From Cordilura impudica (taxonomy: Eukaryota; Arthropoda; Insecta; Diptera; Scathophagidae), in NCBI GenBank assembly GCA_963682025.1, contig OY821518.1, positions 29,673,991 through 29,737,990 of the forward strand: a stretch of 64,000 bases of DNA, read 5' to 3'. A model generated the notes under the pieces. The model had not been told where the DNA came from, ran no database searches, and worked only from the letters and a program-made list of their open reading frames with translations. The translations under genes were made by a program, and so were the position numbers. Shown one piece after another: positions 34,180-46,494 of this stretch (the first letter of the stretch is position 1; every line of letters begins with the position of its first letter).

Positions 34180-34850
34180 GGGTGACTAGAACGTCTGATA
34201 TAGGTGCATGAGCTAGCTGAAATGATAGAAATTTCAAAAAGGGCTATAAATGGCATTTGGAGATGGGAAAGCTGTCCGAAAGATGGGTGTCGAGGTTGCT
34301 AACAATAGAACAGAAACTGCGTCATTTAGATGTTTCAATGGAGTGTTCCTTTCACCGTAATAAAGCTGATTCGTAACTATAGATGAGACGTGGGTCCACT
34401 ACTTCATACTTGAGACAAAGGAACAGTCCAAAGTAGGCGAAGAGAGTTTCATCTACCGGCAAAGTTATGGCGTCTGTTTTTTGGAATGCGCGTGGGATAA
34501 GTTTTATCGATTTTCTTCAAAAAGGAAAAACAAACAACGGCGAGTATCACGCTAATTTATTACAGCTTTTAAGTGCTGAAAATAAGGACAAAAGTCCGCA
34601 TTTGACGAAAAAAGAATATGTTGTATCATCAGGACAATACATCAGTTCAAACGCCACTATTGCGATGACCAAAATCCCAACTTAAAAATATGGCTCGATG
34701 ATAAAAGATTTCCCAATAATGAAAAGATGGAGTCTGGGGTTGACGGCTATTTTAAGGAGCTAGACGTTTCTTGCTGTTAACAGGGAATTGGAACTATTTA
34801 ATATCGCTGGGATAAGTGTATCGAGCTTATGTTTACAAAAAAAGACAAAT
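34180..34850 (+). pseudogene. Mariner transposase (DD34D type), decayed and internally deleted
   Basis: In shifting frames the plus strand gives KLSERWVSRLLTIEQKLR, then TIDETWVHYF (34376-34405, first catalytic Asp kept), then GKVMASVFWNARGISFIDFL and LQKGKTNNGEYHANLLQLL. The second site is readable as HQDN at 34627-34638, one frame away from the preceding ORF. The segment with the third Asp (SPDLAPSD in the family) is deleted; the sequence goes straight on to NLKIWLDDKRFPNNE and GYFKELDVSC, then RWDKCIELM (34805-34831) at the C-terminus. Intact mariner transposases have about 345 residues. The N-terminal helix-turn-helix domains are not recognisable, so the copy is also 5'-truncated or strongly diverged. 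Confidence 0.9.
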
Positions 34851-36518
34851 TTACCAAAATTTGTTGTGTTTTCTTTGTCAGGTCGGGTTGGTATTTATAT
34901 AGTATCAACAGACTTGAAAGTTAGAATACTTATTAAGAATACCATCCACTATCCACTTGCTCAGTTTTACCGTTTTTTTAAGATTTGTTGAAAAAACGAT
35001 AGATAAAAATTATTACACAAATTAGAAGTTATATTGTAAGAGCTGCTGTCAATTTTCATCGGTTTTGTTAAATTTTAATTATTAAAAAATCGAATTTTGT
35101 TCTAACTTATTAAAAATTTTGTTTTTATACCAAACACTTTAAGTTTCTATATGAAGACAAAGTCCTACGTACCGGTTATTTATCAAACTCTTTTATATCT
35201 CTAACATGCGAACTTAAACTTAACACACAGATCTTTAACTTAATGAATTTCAAAAATGTCAATGGATTGTGTTAAACAAATTAAAAAGTGGAAGTGAATA
35301 AAACAACAAAAATCCACTTTACGACTGTCAAAGCGAAAGCATTTAAGATACGTTTAAATATTTAAAAAAAAATCAAACTGATTGGTAAATCAGTAAAAAC
35401 TGAAATCGTTAAGCAATAAAACTCAATGTCAAAGTGTCGAGCCGCAAAGTGGCACAGCAACACCAACACAACTGATAAGAATAAAATGAACAGCAACTAC
35501 TAATTTAACAGCAACGTATGTATGTGTCTAAGGAATATTATAGCAAGTGAATTATGTGGTGCATTAAAGCCATGGACAAACAAAGGTATGCTGCTTTGTT
35601 CGGCATGTTGGATAAAACGATCTACTGAATGATGAAGAATTTTTAAGTCTTTAAACTTATTCAAACACTTTTCAATCAAGAAGTTAAAAAGGTCAGTTAT
35701 TCCAAAGTACAATAGCTTTTGTAAGAATCTTTCATAATTCAACTAACCTAAAGCAAAATTTCGCACTCTATTGTTCTCAAATAGATTTAGAACAACAGGG
35801 TCACATCTCATACCTTATGCACGAGCATATCATTCTAAAACACTCTTTAACATTCCAACACTGATGCTATAATACAAAAGAACACTCTAACTCTAACACC
35901 GACGACTGTTGAACAAACATTTAAAGATGAAGAAGTATGGAAAGTCTATAATCAAATATTCAAAGCTCCTGCTCCAAAGTCTAACTAGAAATGCCCAAAA
36001 TATGTCAAGTGGTTAGCCAGTGCAACCAGTAAATAGGATTGATGTTCACCAAACTGCTGTTGTCGTTCATACACATTCGTACATGTGTTAAGTAAAACAA
36101 TTGCAGAATTTCAAATTTAAATTCTATGTAAAGAAGTTCATATTGCAGTCAAAGGCCTGGCTACTAATTCAACAAGTTTGGTTTCTTAATGCATTTGTAT
36201 GGAGAGTAAATGATTTACTAGAATAACTACATACCAAGTGTGTGTTTCACTTCGAACAATGGAATAATATTGGATGGAGCTTTATTGAAATGCTTTAAAT
36301 TCTTAATTGAAATGTTATAGTCTTGTTTTATAATTGAATGATTTCAATGATTAATTACACTAAGAGGAATTATTGTTTAGAAGAATCTTTACTTCAAAAT
36401 TATTTATAACTAAATTAAATCGGCCATAGTGTCAGAATTTATATGGAAACTACCATTTTCAAAAATTTTGAATCCAAAACTACTTTATATTCTTATTTGA
36501 CATTGTACATATAAATTT
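34851..36518. other. AT-rich stretch, no supported gene
   Basis: An 80-codon minus ORF (35500-35742; contains LQKLLYFGITDLFNFLI) vaguely recalls the start of a reverse transcriptase finger region but has no catalytic motif. Nothing else could be identified. Confidence 0.35.
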
Positions 36519-36935
36519 GTAATATTAATAGGCATGGCTATATCTTGTGACCGATGTAACTTTGTCAGTTTTACCCTGACTTTGATCAAACATCCCTCAT
36601 TTGAAAGGTACTTCTTTTTATCTGTCCACCAGATTTACAGATTTTTAAATTTAAAAAAATTTTTTTTTTTTGAGATAAATGCATTTATAATTGTTACTAA
36701 CACATACATAAAAAATTACAATGCAGTGTGTGTGTTTATTAAATTTGTTAATGTGTTTGCAAAAATTGTATATGAAAAGCCCTGTGTAGAATTGAAAAAT
36801 AATGTTGGACATAAACCAATAACAACAATAACGAAAATAACGCAATCGTTATTTAAAAAGTGTTGAATTGTGAATTGGCTAATATTGATTAACATACCTT
36901 TCGGGTCTAATAAAATAATTGATTGAATAACAAGT
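36519..36935 (+). mobile_element. Helitron (copy 7, highly diverged, 3' end lost)
   Basis: TAATATTAATAGGCATGGC, then TCTTGTGACCGATG (about 36543-36558), CAGATTTACAGATTTTTAAA, GTTACTAACACATACATAAA and TTGTTAATGTGTTTG follow the family order, and TTAACATACCTTTCGGGTCT marks the later part. The CTAG end and hairpin are missing. A short family C head adjoins it. ORFs of 64-110 codons across it are incidental. Confidence 0.75.
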
Positions 36936-36986
36936 AAGAGTGTTAAATTCGGCTGGGGCGAATATTTGACACCCTCCAAATTTTTC
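36936..36986 (+). mobile_element. Mini-me family C head fragment
   Basis: AAGTAAGAGTGTTAAATTCG and GGCGAATATTTGACACCCTC match the start of the family C copy at 22126-22060 (minus). It is joined directly to the 7-bp satellite array. Confidence 0.6.
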
Positions 36987-39900
36987 ATTTTCAATTTCCA
37001 TTTCTTTTACCATTATCCATTTTCCATTTTTCACTTTTCAATTTTCATCTTTCGTTTTTCATTTTAAATTTCTCATTTTTCATTTTCGATTTTTCATTTT
37101 GCATTTTCCATTTTCCATTTTTCTTTTTCATTTTTCATTTTTATATTTTCATTCTCATTTTCCATTTTCCATATTCCACTTTCCATTTTTCGTTTTTAAT
37201 TTTTAATTTTTCATATTTAATTTTCCATTTGCCATTTTTAATTTAAATTTTTGCATTTTCCATTTTTATTTTGTCATTTTCCATTTTCCATTTTTCATTT
37301 TTCATATTTCATTTTTCATTTTTTATTTTTCATTTTTAATTTTTCATATTCCATTTTTCAATATTAATTTTCCATTTTCCAATTTTCGTTCTCCATTTTT
37401 AATTTTTCGTTTTCCGCTTCCTTTTTCCATTTTCCATTTTTCATTTCTCATTTTCCATTTTTCAATTTTAATTTTTCATTTTTTATTTTTCATTTTTCAT
37501 TTTCCTATTCCATTTTTCATTTTCTATTTTCCATTTTCCATTTTTCATTTTTCATTTTTAATTTTTAATTTTTAATTTTCATTTTCCATTTTGCATTTTT
37601 CAATTTTCAATTTTCATTTTTCATTTTTCATGTTCCATTTCCCATTTCTCATTTTCTATTTTTAATTTTTAATTTTCCATCTTCCATTTTTTAATTTTTC
37701 ATTTTCCAATTTCGTTTTCCACTTATCATTTTCCATTTTTCATTTTCATTTTCATTTTTCATTTTTCATTTTTCATTTTTCATTTTTCATTTTTCATTTT
37801 TCATTTTTCATTTTTAATTTTTCATTTTTCATTTCTCATTTTTTATTTTTCATTTTCCAATTTCCATTTTTTGTTTTTCATTTTCCATTTTTAATTTTTC
37901 AATTTTCAATTTTCCATTTTCAATTTACAATTTTCAATTTTCAATTTTCAATTTTCAATTTTCAATTTTCAATTTTCATTTTTCATTTTCCATTTTTCAA
38001 TTTTCAATTTTCATTTTTCATTTTTCATTATTCATTTTCCATTTTTAATTTTTCATTTTTCATTTTCCACTTTTCATTTTCCATTTTTAATCTTTTATTT
38101 TCATTTTTCATTTTTATATTTTCCATTTTTCATTTTCCATTTTCCATTTTTCATTTTCCATTTTTCATTTCTCATTTTCCATTTTAATTTTTAATTTTTC
38201 AATTTTCAATTTTCAATTTTCAATTTTCAATTTTCAATTTTCAATTTTCATTTCTCATTTTTCATTTTCCATTTTTCAATTTTCATTTTTCATTTTTCAT
38301 TTTTCATTTTTCATTTTTCATTTTTCATTTTTCATTTTTCATTATTCATTATTCATTATTCATTTTCTATTTTCCATTTTTAATTTTTAATTTTTAATTT
38401 TTAATTTTTAATTTTTAATTTTTAATTTTTAATTTTTAATTTTTAATTTTTAATTTTTAATTTTTAATTTTTAATTTTTAATTTTTAATTTTTAATTTTT
38501 AATTTTTAATTTTTAATTTTTAATTTTTAATTTTTAATTTTTAATTTTTAATTTTTAATTTTTAATTTTTAATTTTTAATTTTTAATTTTTAATTTTTAA
38601 TTTTTAATTTTTAATTTTTAATTTTTAATTTTTAATTTTTAATTTTTAATTTTTAATTTTTAATTTTTAATTTTTAATTTTTAATTTTTAATTTTTAATT
38701 TTTAATTTTTAATTTTTAATTTTTAATTTTTAATTTTTAATTTTTAATTTTTAATTTTTAATTTTTAATTTTTAATTTTTAATTTTTAATTTTTAATTTT
38801 TAATTTTTAATTTTTAATTTTTAATTTTTAATTTTTAATTTTTAATTTTTAATTTTTAATTTTTAATTTTTAATTTTTAATTTTTAATTTTTAATTTTTA
38901 ATTTTTAATTTTTAATTTCTAATTTCTAATTTTTAATTTTTAATTTTTAATTTTTAATTTTTAATTTTTAATTTTTAATTTTTAATTTTTAATTTTTAAT
39001 TTTTAATTTTTAATTTTTAATTTTTAATTTTTAATTTTTAATTTTTAATTTTTAATTTTTAATTTTTAATTTTTAATTTTTAATTTTTAATTTTTAATTT
39101 TTAATTTTTAATTTTTAATTTTTAATTTTTAATTTTTAATTTTTAATTTTTAATTTTTAATTTTTAATTTTTAATTTTTAATTTTTAATTTTTAATTTTT
39201 AATTTTTAATTTTTAATTTTTAATTTTTAATTTTTAATTTTTAATTTTTAATTTTTAATTTTTAATTTTTAATTTTTAATTTTTAATTTTTAATTTTTAA
39301 TTTTTAATTTTTAATTTTTAATTTTTAATTTTTAATTTTTAATTTTTAATTTTTAATTTTTAATTTTTAATTTTTAATTTTTAATTTTTAATTTTTAATT
39401 TTTAATTTTTAATTTTTAATTTTTAATTTTTAATTTTTAATTTTTAATTTTTAATTTTTAATTTTTAATTTTTAATTTTTAATTTTTAATTTTTAATTTT
39501 TAATTTTTAATTTTTAATTTTTAATTTTTAATTTTTAATTTTTAATTTTTAATTTTTAATTTTTAATTTTTAATTTTTAATTTTTAATTTTTAATTTTTA
39601 ATTTTTAATTTTTAATTTTTAATTTTTAATTTTTAATTTTTAATTTTTAATTTTTAATTTTTAATTTTTAATTTTTAATTTTTAATTTTTAATTTTTAAT
39701 TTTTAATTTTTAATTTTTAATTTTTAATTTTTAATTTTTAATTTTTAATTTTTAATTTTTAATTTTTAATTTTTAATTTTTAATTTTTAATTTTTAATTT
39801 TTAATTTTTAATTTTTAATTTTTAATTTTTAATTTTTAATTTTTAATTTTTAATTTTTAATTTTTAATTTTTAATTTTTAATTTTTAATTTTTAATTTTT

Positions 39901-42900
39901 AATTTTTAATTTTTAATTTTTAATTTTTAATTTTTAATTTTTAATTTTTAATTTTTAATTTTTAATTTTTAATTTTTAATTTTTAATTTTTAATTTTTAA
40001 TTTTTAATTTTTAATTTTTAATTTTTAATTTTTAATTTTTAATTTTTAATTTTTAATTTTTAATTTTTAATTTTTAATTTTTAATTTTTAATTTTTAATT
40101 TTTAATTTTTAATTTTTAATTTTTAATTTTTAATTTTTAATTTTTAATTTTTAATTTTTAATTTTTAATTTTTAATTTTTAATTTTTAATTTTTAATTTT
40201 TAATTTTTAATTTTTAATTTTTAATTTTTAATTTTTAATTTTTAATTTTTAATTTTTAATTTTTAATTTTTAATTTTTAATTTTTAATTTTTAATTTTTA
40301 ATTTTAATTTTTAATTTTTAATTTTTAATTTTTAATTTTTAATTTTTAATTTTTAATTTTTAATTTTTAATTTTTAATTTTTAATTTTTAATTTTTAATT
40401 TTTAATTTTTAATTTTTAATTTTTAATTTTTAATTTTTAATTTTTAATTTTTAATTTTTAATTTTTAATTTTTAATTTTTAATTTTTAATTTTTAATTTT
40501 TAATTTTTAATTTTTAATTTTTAATTTTTAATTTTTAATTTTTAATTTTTAATTTTTAATTTTTAATTTTTAATTTTTAATTTTTAATTTTTAATTTTTA
40601 ATTTTTAATTTTTAATTTTTAATTTTTAATTTTTAATTTTTAATTTTTAATTTTTAATTTTTAATTTTTAATTTTTAATTTTTAATTTTTAATTTTTAAT
40701 TTTTAATTTTTAATTTTTAATTTTTAATTTTTAATTTTTAATTTTTAATTTTTAATTTTTAATTTTTAATTTTTAATTTTTAATTTTTAATTTTTAATTT
40801 TTAATTTTTAATTTTTAATTTTTAATTTTTAATTTTTAATTTTTAATTTTTAATTTTTAATTTTTAATTTTTAATTTTTAATTTTTAATTTTTAATTTTT
40901 AATTTTTAATTTTTAATTTTTAATTTTTAATTTTTAATTTTTAATTTTTAATTTTTAATTTTTAATTTTTAATTTTTAATTTTTAATTTTTAATTTTTAA
41001 TTTTTAATTTTTAATTTTTAATTTTTAATTTTTAATTTTTAATTTTTAATTTTTAATTTTTAATTTTTAATTTTTAATTTTTAATTTTTAATTTTTAATT
41101 TTTAATTTTTAATTTTTAATTTTTAATTTTTAATTTTTAATTTTTAATTTTTAATTTTTAATTTTTAATTTTTAATTTTTAATTTTTAATTTTTAATTTT
41201 TAATTTTTAATTTTTAATTTTTAATTTTTAATTTTTAATTTTTAATTTTTAATTTTTAATTTTTAATTTTTAATTTTTAATTTTTAATTTTTAATTTTTA
41301 ATTTTTAATTTTTAATTTTTAATTTTTAATTTTTAATTTTTAATTTTTAATTTTTAATTTTTAATTTTTAATTTTTAATTTTTAATTTCTAATTTCTAAT
41401 TTTTAATTTTTAATTTTTAATTTTTAATTTTTAATTTTTAATTTTTAATTTTTTATTTTTAATTTTTAATTTTTAATTTTTAATTTTTAATTTTTAATTT
41501 TTAATTTTTAATTTTTAATTTTTAATTTTTAATTTTTAATTTTTAATTTTTAATTTTTAATTTTTAATTTTTAATTTTTAATTTTTAATTTTTAATTTTT
41601 AATTTTTAATTTTTAATTTTTAATTTTTAATTTTTAATTTTTAATTTTTAATTTTTAATTTTTAATTTTTAATTTTTAATTTTTAATTTTTAATTTTTAA
41701 TTTTTAATTTTTAATTTTTAATTTTTAATTTTTAATTTTTAATTTTTAATTTTTAATTTTTAATTTTTAATTTTTAATTTTTAATTTTTAATTTTTAATT
41801 TTTAATTTTTAATTTTTAATTTTTAATTTTTAATTTTTAATTTTTAATTTTTAATTTTTAATTTTTAATTTTTAATTTTTAATTTTTAATTTTTAATTTT
41901 TAATTTTTAATTTTTAATTTTTAATTTTTAATTTTTAATTTTTAATTTTTAATTTTTAATTTTTAATTTTTAATTTTTAATTTTTAATTTTTAATTTTTA
42001 ATTTTTAATTTTTAATTTTTAATTTTTAATTTTTAATTTTTAATTTTTAATTTTTAATTTTTAATTTTTAATTTTTAATTTTTAATTTTTAATTTTTAAT
42101 TTTTAATTTTTAATTTTTAATTTTTAATTTTTAATTTTTAATTTTTAATTTTTAATTTTTAATTTTTAATTTTTAATTTTTAATTTTTAATTTTTAATTT
42201 TTAATTTTTAATTTTTAATTTTAATTTTTAATTTTTAATTTTTAATTTTTAATTTTTAATTTTTAATTTTTAATTTTTAATTTTTAATTTTTAATTTTTA
42301 ATTTTTAATTTTTAATTTTTAATTTTTAATTTTTAATTTTTTATTTTTAATTTTTAATTTTTAATTTTTAATTTTTAATTTTTAATTTTTAATTTTTAAT
42401 TTTTAATTTTTAATTTTTAATTTTTAATTTTTAATTTTTAATTTTTAATTTTTAATTTTTAATTTTTAATTTTTAATTTTTAATTTTTAATTTTTAATTT
42501 TTAATTTTTAATTTTTAATTTTTAATTTTTAATTTTTAATTTTTAATTTTTAATTTTTAATTTTTAATTTTTAATTTTTAATTTTTAATTTTTAATTTTT
42601 AATTTTTAATTTTTAATTTTTAATTTTTAATTTTTAATTTTTAATTTTTAATTTTTAATTTTTAATTTTTAATTTTTAATTTTTAATTTTTAATTTTTAA
42701 TTTTTAATTTTTAATTTTTAATTTTTAATTTTTAATTTTTAATTTTTAATTTTTAATTTTTAATTTTTAATTTTTAATTTTTAATTTTTAATTTTTAATT
42801 TTTAATTTTTAATTTTTAATTTTTAATTTTTTAATTTTTAATTTTTAATTTTTAATTTTTAATTTTTAATTTTTAATTTTTAATTTTTAATTTTTAATTT

Positions 42901-45526
42901 TTAATTTTTAATTTTTAATTTCTAATTTTCTAATTTTTAATTTTTAATTTTTAATTTTTAATTTTTAATTTTTAATTTTTTAATTTTTAATTTTTAATTT
43001 TTAATTTTTAATTTTTAATTTTTAATTTTTAATTTTTAATTTTTAATTTTTAATTTTTAATTTTTAATTTTTAATTTTTAATTTTTAATTTTTAATTTTT
43101 TAATTTTTAATTTTTAATTTTTAATTTTTAATTTTTAATTTTTAATTTTTAATTTTTAATTTTTAATTTTTAATTTTTAATTTTTAATTTTTAATTTTTA
43201 ATTTTTAATTTTTAATTTTTAATTTTTAATTTTTAATTTTTAATTTTTAATTTTTAATTTTTAATTTTTAATTTTCAATTTTTAATTTTTAATTTTTAAT
43301 TTTTAATTTTTAATTTTTAATTTTTAATTTTTAATTTTTAATTTTTAATTTTTAATTTTTAATTTTTAATTTTTAATTTTTAATTTTAATTTTTAATTTT
43401 TAATTTTTAATTTTTAATTTTTAATTTTTAATTTTTATTTTTTAATTTTTAATTTTTAATTTTTAATTTTTAATTTTTAATTTTTAATTTTTAATTTTTA
43501 ATTTTTAATTTTTAATTTTTAATTTTTAATTTTTAATTTTTAATTTTTAATTTTTAATTTTTAATTTTTAATTTTTAATTTTTAATTTTTAATTTTTAAT
43601 TTTTAATTTTTAATTTTTAATTTTTAATTTTTAATTTTTAATTTTTAATTTTTAATTTTTAATTTTTAATTTTTAATTTTTAATTTTTAATTTTTAATTT
43701 TTAATTTTTAATTTTTAATTTTTAATTTTTAATTTTTAATTTTTAATTTTTAATTTTTAATTTTTAATTTTTAATTTTTAATTTTTAATTTTTAATTTTT
43801 AATTTTTAATTTTTAATTTTTAATTTTTAATTTTTAATTTTTAATTTTTAATTTTTAATTTTTATTTTTAATTTTTAATTTTTAATTTTTAATTTTTAAT
43901 TTTTAATTTTTAATTTTTAATTTTTAATTTTTAATTTTTAATTTTTAATTTTTAATTTTTAATTTTTAATTTTTAATTTTTAATTTTTAATTTTTAATTT
44001 TTAATTTTTAATTTTTAATTTTTAATTTTTAATTTTTAATTTTTAATTTTTAATTTTTAATTTTTAATTTTTAATTTTTAATTTTTAATTTTTAATTTTT
44101 AATTTTTAATTTTTAATTTTTAATTTTTAATTTTTAATTTTTAATTTTTAATTTTTAATTTTTAATTTTTAATTTTTAATTTTTAATTTTTAATTTTTAA
44201 TTTTTAATTTTTAATTTTTAATTTTTAATTTTTAATTTTTAATTTTTAATTTTTAATTTTTAATTTTTAATTTTTAATTTTTAATTTTTAATTTTTAATT
44301 TTTAATTTTTAATTTTTAATTTTTAATTTTTAATTTTTAATTTTTAATTTTTAATTTTTAATTTTTAATTTTTAATTTTTAATTTTTAATTTTTAATTTT
44401 TAATTTTTAATTTTTAATTTTTAATTTTTAATTTTTAATTTTTAATTTTTAATTTTTAATTTTTAATTTTTAATTTTTAATTTTTAATTTTTAATTTTTA
44501 ATTTTTAATTTTTAATTTTTAATTTTTAATTTTTAATTTTTAATTTTTAATTTTTAATTTTTAATTTTTAATTTTTAATTTTTAATTTTTAATTTTTAAT
44601 TTTTAATTTTTAATTTTTAATTTTTAATTTTTAATTTTTAATTTTTAATTTTTAATTTTTAATTTTTAATTTTTAATTTTTAATTTTTAATTTTTAATTT
44701 TTAATTTTTAATTTTTAATTTTTAATTTTTAATTTTTAATTTTTAATTTTTAATTTTTAATTTTTAATTTTTAATTTTTAATTTTTAATTTTTAATTTTT
44801 AATTTTTAATTTTTAATTTTTAATTTTTAATTTTTAATTTTTAATTTTTAATTTTTAATTTTTAATTTTTAATTTTTAATTTTTAATTTTTAATTTTTAA
44901 TTTTTAATTTTTAATTTTTAATTTTTAATTTTTAATTTTTAATTTTTAATTTTTAATTTTTAATTTTTAATTTTTAATTTTTAATTTTTAATTTTTAATT
45001 TTTAATTTTTAATTTTTAATTTTTAATTTTTAATTTTTAATTTTTAATTTTTAATTTTTAATTTTTAATTTTTAATTTTTAATTTTTAATTTTTAATTTT
45101 TAATTTTTAATTTTTAATTTTTAATTTTTAATTTTTAATTTTTAATTTTTAATTTTTAATTTTTAATTTTTAATTTTTAATTTTTAATTTTTAATTTTTA
45201 ATTTTTAATTTTTAATTTTTAATTTTTAATTTTTAATTTTTAATTTTTAATTTTTAATTTTTAATTTTTAATTTTTAATTTTTAATTTTTAATTTTTAAT
45301 TTTTAATTTTTAATTTTTAATTTTTAATTTTTAATTTTTAATTTTTAATTTTTAATTTTTAATTTTTAATTTTTAATTTTTAATTTTTAATTTTTAATTT
45401 TTAATTTTTAATTTTTAATTTTTCATTTTTAATTTTCAATTTTTAATATTTATTTTTAATTTTTAATTTTTAACTTTTAATTTTTAATTTTTATTAATTT
45501 TTAATATTTAATTTTAATATTTAATT
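36987..45526 (+). repeat. 8.5-kb satellite of 7-bp ATTTTNN units
   Basis: 36987 to about 38376 is a heterogeneous mix of 7-mers ATTTTTC, ATTTTCC, ATTTTCA and ATTTTTA. From about 38377 to 45421 the array is almost pure ATTTTTA, on the order of 1000 units, with rare variants: paired AATTTCT units near 38917 and 41387, single-base length changes near 40302, 42224 and 42829, and AATTTTCAA near 43273. 45422-45526 is degenerate again and merges into the tail of the minus-strand mini-me element at 45527-45980. Homogeneous centre and mixed edges fit expansion by unequal exchange or slippage. No gene is possible here. Confidence 0.97.
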
Positions 45527-45980
45527 TATGTGGTAAAATTTGCTTAGACCAATGTGACACGTGCAGTATTAATATACACACAACTGTAATGACTTCAACA
45601 ATACGAAGAATTACAACATCTACAACATATCTTAAGAAAAACAACAAACACACTGAACAAATTTATTTTTTCAAGAGTTTTTTCAAAGTTTCATTCAAAG
45701 CTCGTGAACCCTTTGACCGCTTTTGACGATTTTAAATAGCAACTCCTTTGGGATGTTAATAAACGATTTTATACAAAAACGTACAGTCTGGCTTAGATAT
45801 TGACGGCGTGGTCGTGATTTCCACAGACAGACGGACAGACGGTCATCGGTAAATCAACTTCCCTTGTTATAAGGATCAAGAAAATATATTTTTTTGGGGT
45901 CTCAGGAATTTATTTCGATGCGTTACAAACGGAATGACAAACCTATATATACCCTCTGCCACTGAGGTGTGAAGGGTATA
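45527..45980 (-). mobile_element. Mini-me-like element, family A' (source of the array tail)
   Basis: Read on the minus strand it starts TATACCCTTCACACCTCAGT with the hairpin partner GCAGAGGGTATATATAGG, then the GTTTGTCATTCCGTTTGTAA block, the GTCCGTCTGTC core (about 45826-45842) and a TTTTACCACATAAATT end at about 45526-45540 that passes into the 7-bp array. This is the same order as at 2763-3695. The 71-codon ORF (45876-46091) lies in it and in the Helitron scrap and is spurious. Confidence 0.8.
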
Positions 45981-45987
45981 AAAAAAA

Positions 45988-46033
45988 ATTTCATAGAATT
46001 TGCACTCGAATTTCGAGGGTTGGGCTCTGCTGG
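45988..46033 (+). mobile_element. Helitron 3' end fragment (copy 8)
   Basis: TTCATAGAATTTGCACTCGA, the hairpin CTCGAATTTCGAG and an end GGGCTCTGCTGG followed by T. CTGG replaces CTAG, still fitting CTRR. Only the last 45-50 bp are present. Confidence 0.7.
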
Positions 46034-46137
46034 TTATAATTATTAACACTAGTTTTCCAAATATTTCTTGTGATGATGACATGATAAGCATTTAACAAGT
46101 AGTTTACGAAAAATATAAATTAACTGTTTAATATATA

Positions 46138-46494
46138 CTAGCAGATTCCAGCCCTCGAAATTCGAATGCAAGTTCTAGGAAATTTTATTTTTTCATTAAA
46201 TAAAGACACTAAAGATATGCTAATCAATTATAGCCAATTCACAAATCAACCCAAAAAAAAACAGACTCATTTTTATTACAAACACATTACCAAATTTAAT
46301 AAACACACAAATAGCATTGTATAATTTTTGTATGTGGAAAAAATTGTAAAGGAAAAAATTTAAATCTCTGTAAATCTGCAAAACGGCTAAAAAGAAATAC
46401 CTTTCAAATAATATACATTTGGTTAAAATCGGGATAAAAACGGTAGAACAAAATATCGGTCACAAGATATCGCCTAGCCTATTAATATTATAGA
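46138..46494 (-). mobile_element. Non-autonomous Helitron (copy 9)
   Basis: 357 bp with CTAGCAGATTCCAGCCCTCG on the left of the plus strand and ATTAATATTATAGA, then T, on the right. It belongs to the copy 4 subtype. A small deletion removes the GTAGCAACTTTAAATGC block in the middle. Confidence 0.85.

Noticed and set aside
35500..35742. 80-codon ORF as a reverse transcriptase fragment
   Set aside because: LQKLLYFGI is suggestive, but no catalytic or neighbouring RT motif could be read in any frame.
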